A DNA stretch of 15,584 bases. It comes from JANWHV01 sp035534995 (GTDB lineage: Bacteria > Chloroflexota > UBA5177 > JANWHV01). Under the pieces are notes generated by a model, which was not told the origin of the DNA, made no database searches, and saw only the letters and a list, made by a program, of their open reading frames with translations. The position numbers and the translations under genes were made by a program. The stretch lies in assembly GCA_035534995.1 (NCBI GenBank), contig DATLQX010000240.1:1-15584 (forward strand), given 5' to 3'. Below are positions 1 through 6,911 of this stretch, piece after piece; positions within the stretch are counted from its first letter, which is position 1, and every line of letters begins with the position of its first letter.

Positions 1-1
1 G

Positions 2-166
2 TGGGTGGCGCTCAGTCTGGCTCCTGGCTACCTATTGGGGGAGCTAGGAACGACCGGAATCGTTCTGGCCGTCGGCGTCTGCCTGGTTCCCCTCATCCTC
101 GTGCTGGCGGCGCGCTCCCTGCTGCCGACCCGCCTCCTCGGCCGGGCGACCTCCGCGCCGGCGTGA
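2..166 (+). CDS. C-terminal fragment of a polytopic membrane protein (partial, 5' end outside window)
   Basis: The second reading frame is open from the left edge to a TGA at 164-166. It encodes 54 residues with strongly GC-biased third positions. About residues 10-42 are hydrophobic, with a core such as TGIVLAVGVCLVPLILVLAA, followed by a short Arg-containing cytoplasmic-type tail. This is the pattern of the last transmembrane helix of a multi-spanning protein. The fragment is too short to name a family; a flippase or transporter is possible. No clear terminator follows. The 265 bp before the next gene (167-431) hold no convincing gene or hairpin. Confidence 0.45.
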   Translation, partial: WVALSLAPGYLLGELGTTGIVLAVGVCLVPLILVLAARSLLPTRLLGRATSAPA

Positions 167-431
167 CGTGCCGACCCTTCCTGGAAGCAGGGAGGTTGGG
201 GCGCCACCTCAGCGCGCCTCGAGGCACATCGCAGGGTCTGAAAATAGTCATCTTGCCGGAGCCTCCTGGGCACACTTTTGCGGACCGTGGTGCACGCCGG
301 CTGCCCGCTTGCCCGCTGCCCCGGACCCTGGTACGGTAGCGGGACAGCGTGGATCGTGACCATGAGGCAAGGCGGCGATCCGCGGCTCTCGATCCGCCCC
401 AAGAGTAGGCCATGGCCGGAGATTCGCCAGC

Positions 432-1643
432 GTGGATACCGAGGAAAAGCTCGCCCTTCTGGGCGGAGCGGCCCGCTATGAGATCGCCGGGACCGCTGGT
501 CGAGCGCCTATCCGCGGCCCCGGTATACGCGGGGCACTGTGCGCCGGCGAGGGGCCGGGCGGCGCCACGGGTACCTTGCTCCGCGTCCTGCAAAGTAGCC
601 GCTGCGACTATGATTGCGCCTACTGTCCCCTGCGGAAAAGTGCCGGGACGCTAAGGGCGGTGCTGGCGCCGGAGGAACTGGCGAGCGCCTTTGCCGACCT
701 GTGGCGCCGGAAGCGGGTCGACGGGCTGATGCTCAGTTCCGCCGCCGATGGCGGCCCCGACCCCGCCATGGCGCGGATGCTCGACACCCTCCAGATTCTC
801 CGCGGCCGCCACCACTACGACGGCTACGTGCATCTCAAAGTGCTACCGGGCGTGGCGCCGGCGGCCATCGCGGAGGCGGCCCTCCTGGCGGATCGGCTTT
901 CGCTGAACGTGGAGGCCCCGAATGGGCGCTATCTTCAGGATCTCGGCACGGGGAAGGACTGGGAGCGGGATATTCTCCGCCCGTTGGCTGACCTACGCGC
1001 CCTGGACCAGGAGGGCGCCGTGCGTTCCGGCCTCTCCAGCCAACTGCTGGTCGGTCTAGCCCCACCGGGTGAGGCGCCGGCAAGTGACCGTGCCCTGGCG
1101 GAGGGGAGTCGCGCCTTGCGTCGTGACTTCGGTTTGCGCCGCGTCCACTATGGCCTCTTTCAGCCCGCCCAGGATACCCCGCTCGCCGAGGCGCCCGCTC
1201 CCGACCCCCGCCGGCGCGCTCGGCTCTATCAATGGGAGTGGTTGGCCGGAAGCTACGATTTTGCCGACCACGAGTTGGACGCCGCCTTCGACCCCACCGG
1301 GCATTTACCGCTTGCGCTCGATCCCAAGCTCGCGGTCTCGCTTGCCCATCCGCTGGAGCGGCCCGTGGAGGTAAACACCGCCTCCTATGAGGAGCTTCTG
1401 CGGGTGCCGGGGATTGGGCCGGTCAGCGCCCGCCGCATCGCCGACCTTCGGCATCTGGGCGTCTTGCGCGAGATGACCGATCTCCGATCCCTGGGCGTGG
1501 TGGCCGGGCGGGCGGCGCCCTTCGTCCTGCTCAATGGGACGCGCCCGCCCGAGGCCGCGGCGTCCCTGGCTCGCCTGCGGAAGCTCCTCCGGGCGACGAA
1601 GCCGCGACCGACTCAGCTCAGCTTCTGGCCGGAGTTCGGCTAG
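432..1643 (+). CDS. Radical SAM protein with C-terminal helix-hairpin-helix, putative DNA modification/repair type
   Basis: The protein has 403 residues and starts at GTG 432, nine bases after a GGAGA ribosome-binding site (418-422). The radical SAM [4Fe-4S] motif is CDYDCAYC, with cysteines at about 58, 62 and 65. A predicted TIM-barrel domain follows. A ComEA-like helix-hairpin-helix lies at about residues 310-350 (VNTASYEELLRVPGIGPVSA), a non-specific DNA-binding module. This order and length match the family annotated as 'putative DNA modification/repair radical SAM protein' (TIGR03916 type), whose substrate is unknown. That family is often coded beside a uracil-DNA-glycosylase-like partner, but none is present in this window. 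The gene converges on the REC-GGDEF gene with only 23 bp between their stop codons. Family assignment is from motifs and memory, not from a search. Confidence 0.85.
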   Translation: MDTEEKLALLGGAARYEIAGTAGRAPIRGPGIRGALCAGEGPGGATGTLLRVLQSSRCDYDCAYCPLRKSAGTLRAVLAPEELASAFADLWRRKRVDGLMLSSAADGGPDPAMARMLDTLQILRGRHHYDGYVHLKVLPGVAPAAIAEAALLADRLSLNVEAPNGRYLQDLGTGKDWERDILRPLADLRALDQEGAVRSGLSSQLLVGLAPPGEAPASDRALAEGSRALRRDFGLRRVHYGLFQPAQDTPLAEAPAPDPRRRARLYQWEWLAGSYDFADHELDAAFDPTGHLPLALDPKLAVSLAHPLERPVEVNTASYEELLRVPGIGPVSARRIADLRHLGVLREMTDLRSLGVVAGRAAPFVLLNGTRPPEAAASLARLRKLLRATKPRPTQLSFWPEFG

Positions 1644-1666
1644 GGAGTGGTCCAGCGACCCCGATC

Positions 1667-2743
1667 TCAGCCTCGGCTGGGGGAGCCAGGATGACGATCC
1701 GCCAACATGCTTTGCCAGCCCTCCTGTAGAGGGTGAGTGGGCGGCACGCCCGGCTCCCAGAAGCCGATGCCCATGGCCACGGTTAGTTCGTGCGGGCGGC
1801 GCGCGGTAGGCTGGCGGAAACGATCCAGGGCCTTGCGGAGACGCTGAAGGGATCGGGCCGAGATTGATGCCCGCATGCCGGGCATCAAGATGGCGAAGGA
1901 CATCTTCTCCAGATGAAAAACCAGATCGTGATGGCGCACATTGCTACGGAGCACCCCGGTGGCCGAGTGGAGGGTGGCCTGCGTCTCTCCCTCAGTGAGA
2001 TACTGCGTCGGGGGAAAAGCAATATCCACCACCAGGACGGCAATCGGGTAGTTAGCGGTCGGGAGCGCGCGCAAGGTATCCGACAAATCGCCCAGTCCAG
2101 GCAGCCCGGTCTCGCTATCCCTGTGTTGGGCAACCCTGGTGAGCAGGGCGAAGACTTCCGCCTGCACCGCCTCGTCTCGCCGCTGAACCCGCGTCCGTTC
2201 CAGTTGTTGGGTCAAAAGATTCGGGGGAGCGGCAAGGGATCGCACCATCTGCCCGGTAGGATCCGAGAGGCGCGTGGTGGTATGGCTCTGCCACCCATGA
2301 GTGCCCTGCATCCCTTCATCCGCTACCATGAAGCGATCCCGCATCCCCACCATCGGCGGGGGCGCTTGGCGGCCTTCGTTCAGCCCTATAATCTCCCGCA
2401 GGCGCCCCAGCAGGGCGACCCCGCTAATCTCCACCGAGACCACCGCCGCCACTGGTACATGGCCACTATAGGGGGGCATAACCGCGTTAGGGGCCACCAC
2501 CACTACCTTGAAGGGCGTCTTATCCGCTCCCAGGGCGAAAAGAGCGCCGATCTCCGGCTCCTCCAGCATGCGGGCATCGCAGAGGAGGAATCGCGGCCGA
2601 TCTACCCGCGCCTGGTGGGCAGCCTGCGCCCCGTTCGCGGCTTCGCCAAGCAACTGGATACCGGCAGTCCCAGTGAGGGTCAACCGGATCCGCGCTCGCT
2701 GTAGAGGTGAGGTTATGGCCAGCAGCACGGAAACTGACAACAT
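1667..2743 (-). CDS. Degenerate receiver-GGDEF protein (REC-like plus inactive diguanylate-cyclase-like domain)
   Basis: This 358-residue protein starts at ATG 2743 behind a GAGGG ribosome-binding site. Residues 1-120 follow the fold pattern of a response-regulator receiver: strand, helix, GEAANGAQAA, RPRFLLCDARM. Asp56 sits at the phosphoacceptor position. The upstream acidic pair is missing (VLLAITSP), as are the conserved Thr and Lys (VVVAPN; VVSVE). A linker of about 70 residues follows. Residues 195-330 resemble a GGDEF domain: RDSETGLPG matches the D-x-LTGLPNR entry motif, VLVVDIAF keeps the first metal Asp (about 240), and RHHDLVFHLEKMSFAILMP replaces GGDEF with LEKMS. Cyclase activity is therefore unlikely, and a c-di-GMP- or partner-binding or purely structural role is inferred. 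It is the last gene of the SPFH unit, 144 bp after the preceding small gene. Confidence 0.75.
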   Translation of the reverse strand: MLSVSVLLAITSPLQRARIRLTLTGTAGIQLLGEAANGAQAAHQARVDRPRFLLCDARMLEEPEIGALFALGADKTPFKVVVVAPNAVMPPYSGHVPVAAVVSVEISGVALLGRLREIIGLNEGRQAPPPMVGMRDRFMVADEGMQGTHGWQSHTTTRLSDPTGQMVRSLAAPPNLLTQQLERTRVQRRDEAVQAEVFALLTRVAQHRDSETGLPGLGDLSDTLRALPTANYPIAVLVVDIAFPPTQYLTEGETQATLHSATGVLRSNVRHHDLVFHLEKMSFAILMPGMRASISARSLQRLRKALDRFRQPTARRPHELTVAMGIGFWEPGVPPTHPLQEGWQSMLADRHPGSPSRG

Positions 2744-2887
2744 CTCGCACCACCCTCACGAAGAGAACAACCAGAGCGCGCTAGGGTCAGAGGGCCCGGT
2801 AGCCGTATGCACAGACTAGCACACCCTACCCATTCTTGTCGAAGGGGCATGGCAAGGGCCCTCTTCCGCCTGGATACAGAGCCCTCT

Positions 2888-3079
2888 TTACGCGATCTCG
2901 GCCGGTGCCTGGCTCCGGCTTGCCTGGCCCTTCTCGGTCTTAGGCTTGCCGGAAGGCATCTGGTCATGGAGAAGGACAAACTGTTCGGCGATCACCCAAT
3001 CCATCGCCCCTGGCACCTCGTCGTCCATCCAGCGCATAACGGCGGAGACAAAGCGCTCCTTCCGATCTGTTCCGCTCAA
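2888..3079 (-). CDS. Small protein of unknown function (63 aa)
   Basis: The gene opens with TTG at 3079. The TTG overlaps the TGA stop of the upstream gene as TTGA, which suggests translational coupling. The first 40 residues look folded, with an amphipathic stretch (RFVSAVMRWMDDEVPGAMDW, then VIAEQFVLLHDQMP). The tail, about residues 43-63, is polar, low in complexity and rich in Lys, Gln, Ser and Ala. There is no signal peptide or membrane segment. I recognise no family. The position between an SPFH protein and a receiver-like protein suggests an accessory role in that membrane-associated system, which is inference only. Confidence 0.6.
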   Translation of the reverse strand: MSGTDRKERFVSAVMRWMDDEVPGAMDWVIAEQFVLLHDQMPSGKPKTEKGQASRSQAPAEIA

Positions 3080-3456
3080 ATGGCGGCTTCCACCTCCAAC
3101 CGTGGAGTCGGAAGCAACTCGTTGGGGCCCAGTCTGCCCTGCCGGGCAAGGCGATCCGGGACATGGACACCCTGGTCTTGTAACCAGGCGCGGTGCATGT
3201 TATCGATTCGGGCCAGTTCCTGCCGTAACTCCTCCGCCCGCTCTCGCGCCGCCGCCAGCCGAGCCGTCCTATCGGTGGTCATCGAGAGCCCGGGCCGCCC
3301 GAATCGGCGCTCGGCCGCTTGCCGGGCCATGGTGAGCTCCCGCATGTGCGCCCGCCGAGCGGACGAGCGGTCAATCCCGTTCCGGGCCACTCCCTCGCCG
3401 ACTACGGTTCCCTGGTTCCGGATCTCACTCTCGTCCACATGCTGATCTAGGGGCAT
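3076..3456 (-). CDS. Coiled-coil-containing protein of unknown function (126 aa)
   Basis: The chosen start is ATG 3456, six bases after GGAAGAGG, so the in-frame upstream GTG at 3483 is not needed. The N-terminal half is charged and probably disordered. Residues about 65-95 (TDRTARLAAARERAEELRQE, followed by LARIDNMHRAWL) form a strong amphipathic helix or coiled coil. The C-terminus is Pro/Leu-rich. No membrane segment or known motif is seen. The gene begins 36 bp after the SPFH stop and overlaps the next small gene by four bases, so it is very likely in the SPFH operon. Function unknown; a cytosolic partner that binds SPFH oligomers through its helix is a guess from context. Confidence 0.65.
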   Translation of the reverse strand: MPLDQHVDESEIRNQGTVVGEGVARNGIDRSSARRAHMRELTMARQAAERRFGRPGLSMTTDRTARLAAARERAEELRQELARIDNMHRAWLQDQGVHVPDRLARQGRLGPNELLPTPRLEVEAAI

Positions 3457-3492
3457 AATGGTCCTCTTCCTGTGCCGCGGCACATCAGCGCG

Positions 3493-4482
3493 TTAAACGG
3501 TATCGACTGCCTTGAGCTGCGGGCGCCCACCGGTACCTTCGCCGCTCAGGGCCTTGGTCCGTTGCCCTGGCTGGTCACTCGGCAGCATCTGCGAAATCGA
3601 GGTAGCCAGTCCGGCCAGGCCCGCCATGTCGGCGGGCACCACGATGACTTTGTTCGCGGGGTTTTCGGCCAATTTGGGGAGCATCTGCATGTACTGGAAC
3701 TGCATCGCCTCCGGGGTGGCGCCAGAGGAATTGACGGCAGTGAAGACCATCCGCACCGCTTCGGCCTGCGCCTCTTGCAAGGTCAGTAGGGCCTGCGCCT
3801 CGCCTTCGGCGCGCAAGATGGAGGATTGGCGCTGTCCCTCACTGGAGAGAATCAGCGCCTTTTGCGCCCCATCCGCTTTCAGGACCGCCGCCTGCGCCTC
3901 ACCCTCGGCGGTCAAAATGATCGCCCGCTTGTTCCGCTCCGCCTGCATCTGCTTTTCCATGGCGATCTGGATGTCTTTCGGCGGGCTGATGTCCTTCAGT
4001 TCGACTCTGGTAATCCGCACCCCCCATTTCTCCGTGACTTCATCCAGCATCACGCGCAGACGGGCATTGACCTCGTCGCGACTGGTCAGGCTGGTATCAA
4101 GCGACAGGCTGCCCATGACGTTCCGCAGGGTGGTCTGAGCGATCTGCTCCATAGCCAGGAGCAGGTTCGCCACCTGGTAGGTGGCGCTTTTGGCATCGAG
4201 AATCTGATAGTAGATCACGCTGGTGACGTTGATGGTCACGTTATCGGAGGTGATCACCGGTTGGGGCGCGAAACTGACTACCTGCTCGCGCATGTCCAAC
4301 AAGGGCAACATTTTATCGACGAACGGGAACACCACGGTCATGCCGCTTTCCGCCGACCGCTGGTAATTTCCCAGGCGCTGGATGACGCCCACGCGGGCTT
4401 GCGGAATGATGCGGAAGGTGCGGAGCAAGAGGCTCACGAACGCCACGGCTATTACGACGAGGCCGATTTCCAGTCCTCCCAT
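3493..4482 (-). CDS. SPFH/stomatin-prohibitin family membrane protein (QmcA-like paraslipin)
   Basis: The protein has 329 residues and starts at ATG 4482 with GGGAG seven bases upstream. One N-terminal membrane anchor lies at about residues 4-22 (LEIGLVVIAVAFVSLLL). A classical SPFH domain follows: IIPQARVGVIQRLGNYQRSA, then PFVDKMLPLLDMREQ, then VITSDNVTINVTSVIYYQI. A long Ala/Glu/Gln-rich helix (ERNKRAIILTAEGEAQAAVL, with repeats of EGEAQA and SEGQRQ) comes next, then the C-terminal segment NPANKVIVVPADM. These proteins form ring-like membrane scaffolds that regulate proteases and membrane microdomains. The usual NfeD or FtsH-type partner is not next door. Instead two orphan small genes and a REC-GGDEF protein follow on the same strand. 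The last about 30 residues are polar and family-variable. Confidence 0.92.
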   Translation of the reverse strand: MGGLEIGLVVIAVAFVSLLLRTFRIIPQARVGVIQRLGNYQRSAESGMTVVFPFVDKMLPLLDMREQVVSFAPQPVITSDNVTINVTSVIYYQILDAKSATYQVANLLLAMEQIAQTTLRNVMGSLSLDTSLTSRDEVNARLRVMLDEVTEKWGVRITRVELKDISPPKDIQIAMEKQMQAERNKRAIILTAEGEAQAAVLKADGAQKALILSSEGQRQSSILRAEGEAQALLTLQEAQAEAVRMVFTAVNSSGATPEAMQFQYMQMLPKLAENPANKVIVVPADMAGLAGLATSISQMLPSDQPGQRTKALSGEGTGGRPQLKAVDTV

Positions 4483-4970
4483 GTCAGTGCTCCCTTGCGT
4501 TTCGGGTGTACCGCTTCAAGGCGAACCGATGGGGACGCCGGCTCCGTATGCCGCGTTTCCGCGGAGCGCCGTCGCCGATCGGCGCCTTTTCCAGTTCGGA
4601 TCCTGCTTGGTGGCCGAGGGTCACCGGTCTGCTCAATGTAACGTTCACGAGCACTCTACCACGGTGCGGGACTGCACGGCATCCAACGTCAGTGACGCCC
4701 AGGCGATACGAGAAATCAAGGTGTCTCCCGCGTCGTGAGGGAAGGAAGGTTATGCCTTCACTGTAGTAATAAGTATACCAGAATACCGAGTTGCTCCGAG
4801 TACAACCAAGATGCGCCATCGCGGCCCGAGTTTCCGCCGGATCCAACGGGACCGATGATTTTCACCTCGATCCGTGGTCTCTCTATATGGGCGGACGTTA
4901 CAGACCGCCGAATGAGCTGGAGACGAGGCCAGGATAGCCCTGGCCCGATCAAGTCTGGAGGAGAGAGGTC
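4483..4970. other. 488-bp divergent intergenic region
   Basis: This stretch separates the SPFH operon (-) from the export/sigma cassette (+), so it should hold both promoters. I see no convincing gene: frames of 79-120 codons on both strands lack family features and ribosome-binding sites. An A+T-richer island around 4740-4800 (containing GTAGTAATAAGTATACC) stands out from the GC-rich surroundings and is the likeliest promoter or operator area. No pair of -35/-10 boxes is good enough to call. Confidence 0.5.
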
Positions 4971-5279
4971 ATGAAAAGGGTAATGATTCGCTACACGGTC
5001 AAAGCCGACCGGGCGGCGGAAAATGAGAGCTACATCACTAAAGTGTTTGAACAACTCCACGGCGAGAAACCAGATGGGCTCCGTTACGCCTCATTCAAGC
5101 TGGAAGATGGAGTGAGTTTCGTTCATCTCGTGTCGGTTGAAGGCGCCGATGGCTACGATCCGTTGCCTGAATTATCGGCCTTCCGTGCCTTCGTCTCCGA
5201 GATCGGGGAGCGATGCGTCGAACCGCCCGTCTCGGTGGTCTTGCAGGAGGTGGGAACCTATGCGTTCCTTGGCGCCTGA
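4971..5279 (+). CDS. Small conserved protein, antibiotic-biosynthesis-monooxygenase-like (dimeric alpha/beta barrel)
   Basis: This 102-residue protein starts at ATG 4971 behind GGAGGAGAGAGG, one of the strongest ribosome-binding sites in the window. The pattern is strand (RVMIRYTVKADRAAENE), helix (YITKVFEQLHG), strand (GLRYASFKLEDGVSFVHLVS), helix (ELSAFRAFVSEIGERC) and strand (VSVVLQEVGTYAFL). It fits a ferredoxin-like dimeric alpha/beta-barrel fold as in ABM and EthD-like proteins. Many close relatives are known only as hypothetical proteins. No catalytic residues can be assigned. It is the first gene of a (+) cassette, 68 bp before the exporter gene, so a detoxification or sensing role is plausible but inferred. 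Confidence 0.8.
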   Translation: MKRVMIRYTVKADRAAENESYITKVFEQLHGEKPDGLRYASFKLEDGVSFVHLVSVEGADGYDPLPELSAFRAFVSEIGERCVEPPVSVVLQEVGTYAFLGA

Positions 5280-5347
5280 ACACAAGTGATCGCGGCTGCC
5301 GGGATGGATCGCATGACCTGCCCCGGCGATCGAGAAAGGAAGAAACC

Positions 5348-6802
5348 TTGAAAGCATCAAGTGAAAGAGCGACGAGGGCCTGGGTGCTGGCACTCGCCTC
5401 GGTGGCGTCATTCATGGTCGCGCTCGACGCCCTGGTGGTCTCGACCGCCTTGAGCACGATCCGTCACGACCTCGGCGCCTCAATTGAGACGCTGGAGTGG
5501 ACGGTGAACGCTTACACCCTGAGCTTCGCGGTGCTGTTGATGACGGGCGCGGCACTCGGCGACCGCTTCGGGCGCCGGCGCATGTTCGTCGGCGGCCTGG
5601 GACTGTTCGCGGCGGCGTCGGCGGCCTGCGCGCTCGCGCCCACCGCCAATTGGCTGATCGCCGCTCGCGCCATCCAGGGGGCCGGCGCGGCGCTGGTGAC
5701 GCCGCTCGCGATGGCGCTCCTGATCGCGGCATTCCCGCCGGAAGCGCGAGGGAAGGCATTGGGGATTTTCAGTGGCTTGACCGGGCTGGCCGTCCTGAGC
5801 GGCCCAGTGGTGGGCGGCGCCATTTCCCAGGGCATCGCCTGGCAATGGATCTTCTGGCTCAACGTGCCGATCGGCCTGCTTGCCATTCCCTTCGTGCTCA
5901 GCCGCATCCAGGAGAGCTTCGGATTGCGCACCGCGCTCGACATCCCTGGTCTTGCACTCGTGACGGGCGCGACCCTCGGGGTAGTGTGGGGGCTGGTGCG
6001 TGGGAACACCGCTGGCTGGGGCAGCCTTGAGGTCGTCACGGCGCTGGCGGCCGGCATCCTACTTGCCGTCGCCTTTGTCGCCTGGGAGCGGCGCGCCCGT
6101 GAGCCGATGCTGCCAATGCGGTTCTTCCGCTCCCGGGCCTTTTCCTTGGGCAACGCGGCGAACTTCTTGACCTTCGCGTCGCTGTTTGGCGCCTTGTTCT
6201 TCATGGCGCAGTTTCTGCAGACCGCGCAGGGCTATGGGCCGCTAGCGACCGGACTGCGTTTGCTCCCCTGGACGGGCACCGTGTTCATCGTCGCCCCGAT
6301 CGCCGGCGCCCTGGTCAACCGGGTCGGCGAACGGACGCTGATGGTCGGCGGGCTCAGCCTGCAAGCTATTGGGATGGGCTGGATCGCCCTGATCGCCACG
6401 CCAAACCTTGCCTACGCCGCGCTTGTCGCCCCACTGATCGTCGCCGGCTGCGGCATTTCGATGTCCATTCCCGCCACGCAAAACGCTGTCATGAACTCGG
6501 TGGCCAGGAATGAGATTGGCAAGGCGTCTGGCACCTTCAACATGCTGCGCCAACTTGGTGGGGCGTTTGGGGTCGCGATCCTGGTTGCCGTGTTCGCCAG
6601 AGGGGGCAGCTACGCCTCCGCGCAGGCATTTAGCGATGGGTTCGCTCGGGCGCTCGGCGTTTCCGCCGCTATGTCTCTCATGGGAGCAGTCGCCTGCCTG
6701 GGCCTACCTGGCCGGCGCGAAGTAACCGAGACCATTCCCCTGCTCGTGGCGCCGGTCGAGGCCGCGTGGGGATCGAGTGGGGAGATCGAACGGTCCGCGT
6801 GA
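5348..6802 (+). CDS. MFS drug exporter, DHA2 (EmrB/QacA) family, 14 TM
   Basis: The chosen start is TTG 5348, eight bases after AAAGGA, giving 484 residues. The protein opens with SERATRAWVLALASVASFMV, the usual DHA2 N-terminus. Upstream in-frame codons to 5213 overlap the preceding gene and are rejected. DHA2 signatures include LDALVVSTALSTIRHDLGAS in TM1, WTVNAYTLSFAVLLMTGAAL and motif A GDRFGRRRMF in TM2-3, motif C-like LSGPVVGGAI in TM5, and WQWIFWLNVPIG in TM6. Length fits 14 transmembrane helices. The family exports hydrophobic drugs or metabolites by proton antiport; the substrate cannot be read from sequence. The next gene, an ECF sigma factor, follows after about 110 bp, with a strong palindromic hairpin between them. 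Confidence 0.92.
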   Translation: MKASSERATRAWVLALASVASFMVALDALVVSTALSTIRHDLGASIETLEWTVNAYTLSFAVLLMTGAALGDRFGRRRMFVGGLGLFAAASAACALAPTANWLIAARAIQGAGAALVTPLAMALLIAAFPPEARGKALGIFSGLTGLAVLSGPVVGGAISQGIAWQWIFWLNVPIGLLAIPFVLSRIQESFGLRTALDIPGLALVTGATLGVVWGLVRGNTAGWGSLEVVTALAAGILLAVAFVAWERRAREPMLPMRFFRSRAFSLGNAANFLTFASLFGALFFMAQFLQTAQGYGPLATGLRLLPWTGTVFIVAPIAGALVNRVGERTLMVGGLSLQAIGMGWIALIATPNLAYAALVAPLIVAGCGISMSIPATQNAVMNSVARNEIGKASGTFNMLRQLGGAFGVAILVAVFARGGSYASAQAFSDGFARALGVSAAMSLMGAVACLGLPGRREVTETIPLLVAPVEAAWGSSGEIERSA

Positions 6803-6858
6803 ACGCGGCTCCGCTGATATGATTTTGACAAAGGAAGCGCGCCGTCGCCTAACCGGAG

Positions 6859-6882
6859 ATCCAGGGCCGCGAGGCCCTGGAT
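6859..6882 (+). terminator. Perfect 10-bp inverted repeat between exporter and sigma gene (hairpin; attenuator, terminator or operator)
   Basis: ATCCAGGGCC, a four-base GCGA loop, then GGCCCTGGAT form a perfect 10-bp stem, with one more G-T pair possible outside. It lies 56 bp after the exporter stop and about 30 bp before the sigma start. It is followed by ATTATCTCG rather than a run of T, so a simple intrinsic terminator is uncertain. An attenuator, a transcript-processing or stabilising hairpin, or a dimeric-repressor site would look the same. Confidence 0.5.
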
Positions 6883-6911
6883 TATCTCGCATGACCGAGG
6901 AAAGAATGAGC

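Noticed and set aside
1913..2704. Plus-strand 263-codon frame opposite the REC-GGDEF gene
   Set aside because: There is no domain pattern and no ribosome-binding site, whereas the minus strand shows receiver and GGDEF-like motifs.
2789..2864. Inverted repeat AGAGGGCCC / GGGCCCTCT before the REC-GGDEF gene
   Set aside because: The arms are 58 bp apart and mostly consist of GGGCCC, itself a palindrome expected by chance in GC-rich DNA.
3826..4641. Plus-strand 271-codon frame opposite the SPFH gene
   Set aside because: It is a shadow of a clear SPFH protein and extends into the intergenic region with low-complexity sequence.
6825..6853. Consensus -35 box TTGACA (6825-6830) upstream of the sigma gene
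   Set aside because: No acceptable -10 box lies 16-18 bp downstream (CCTAAC), so a promoter is not supported.
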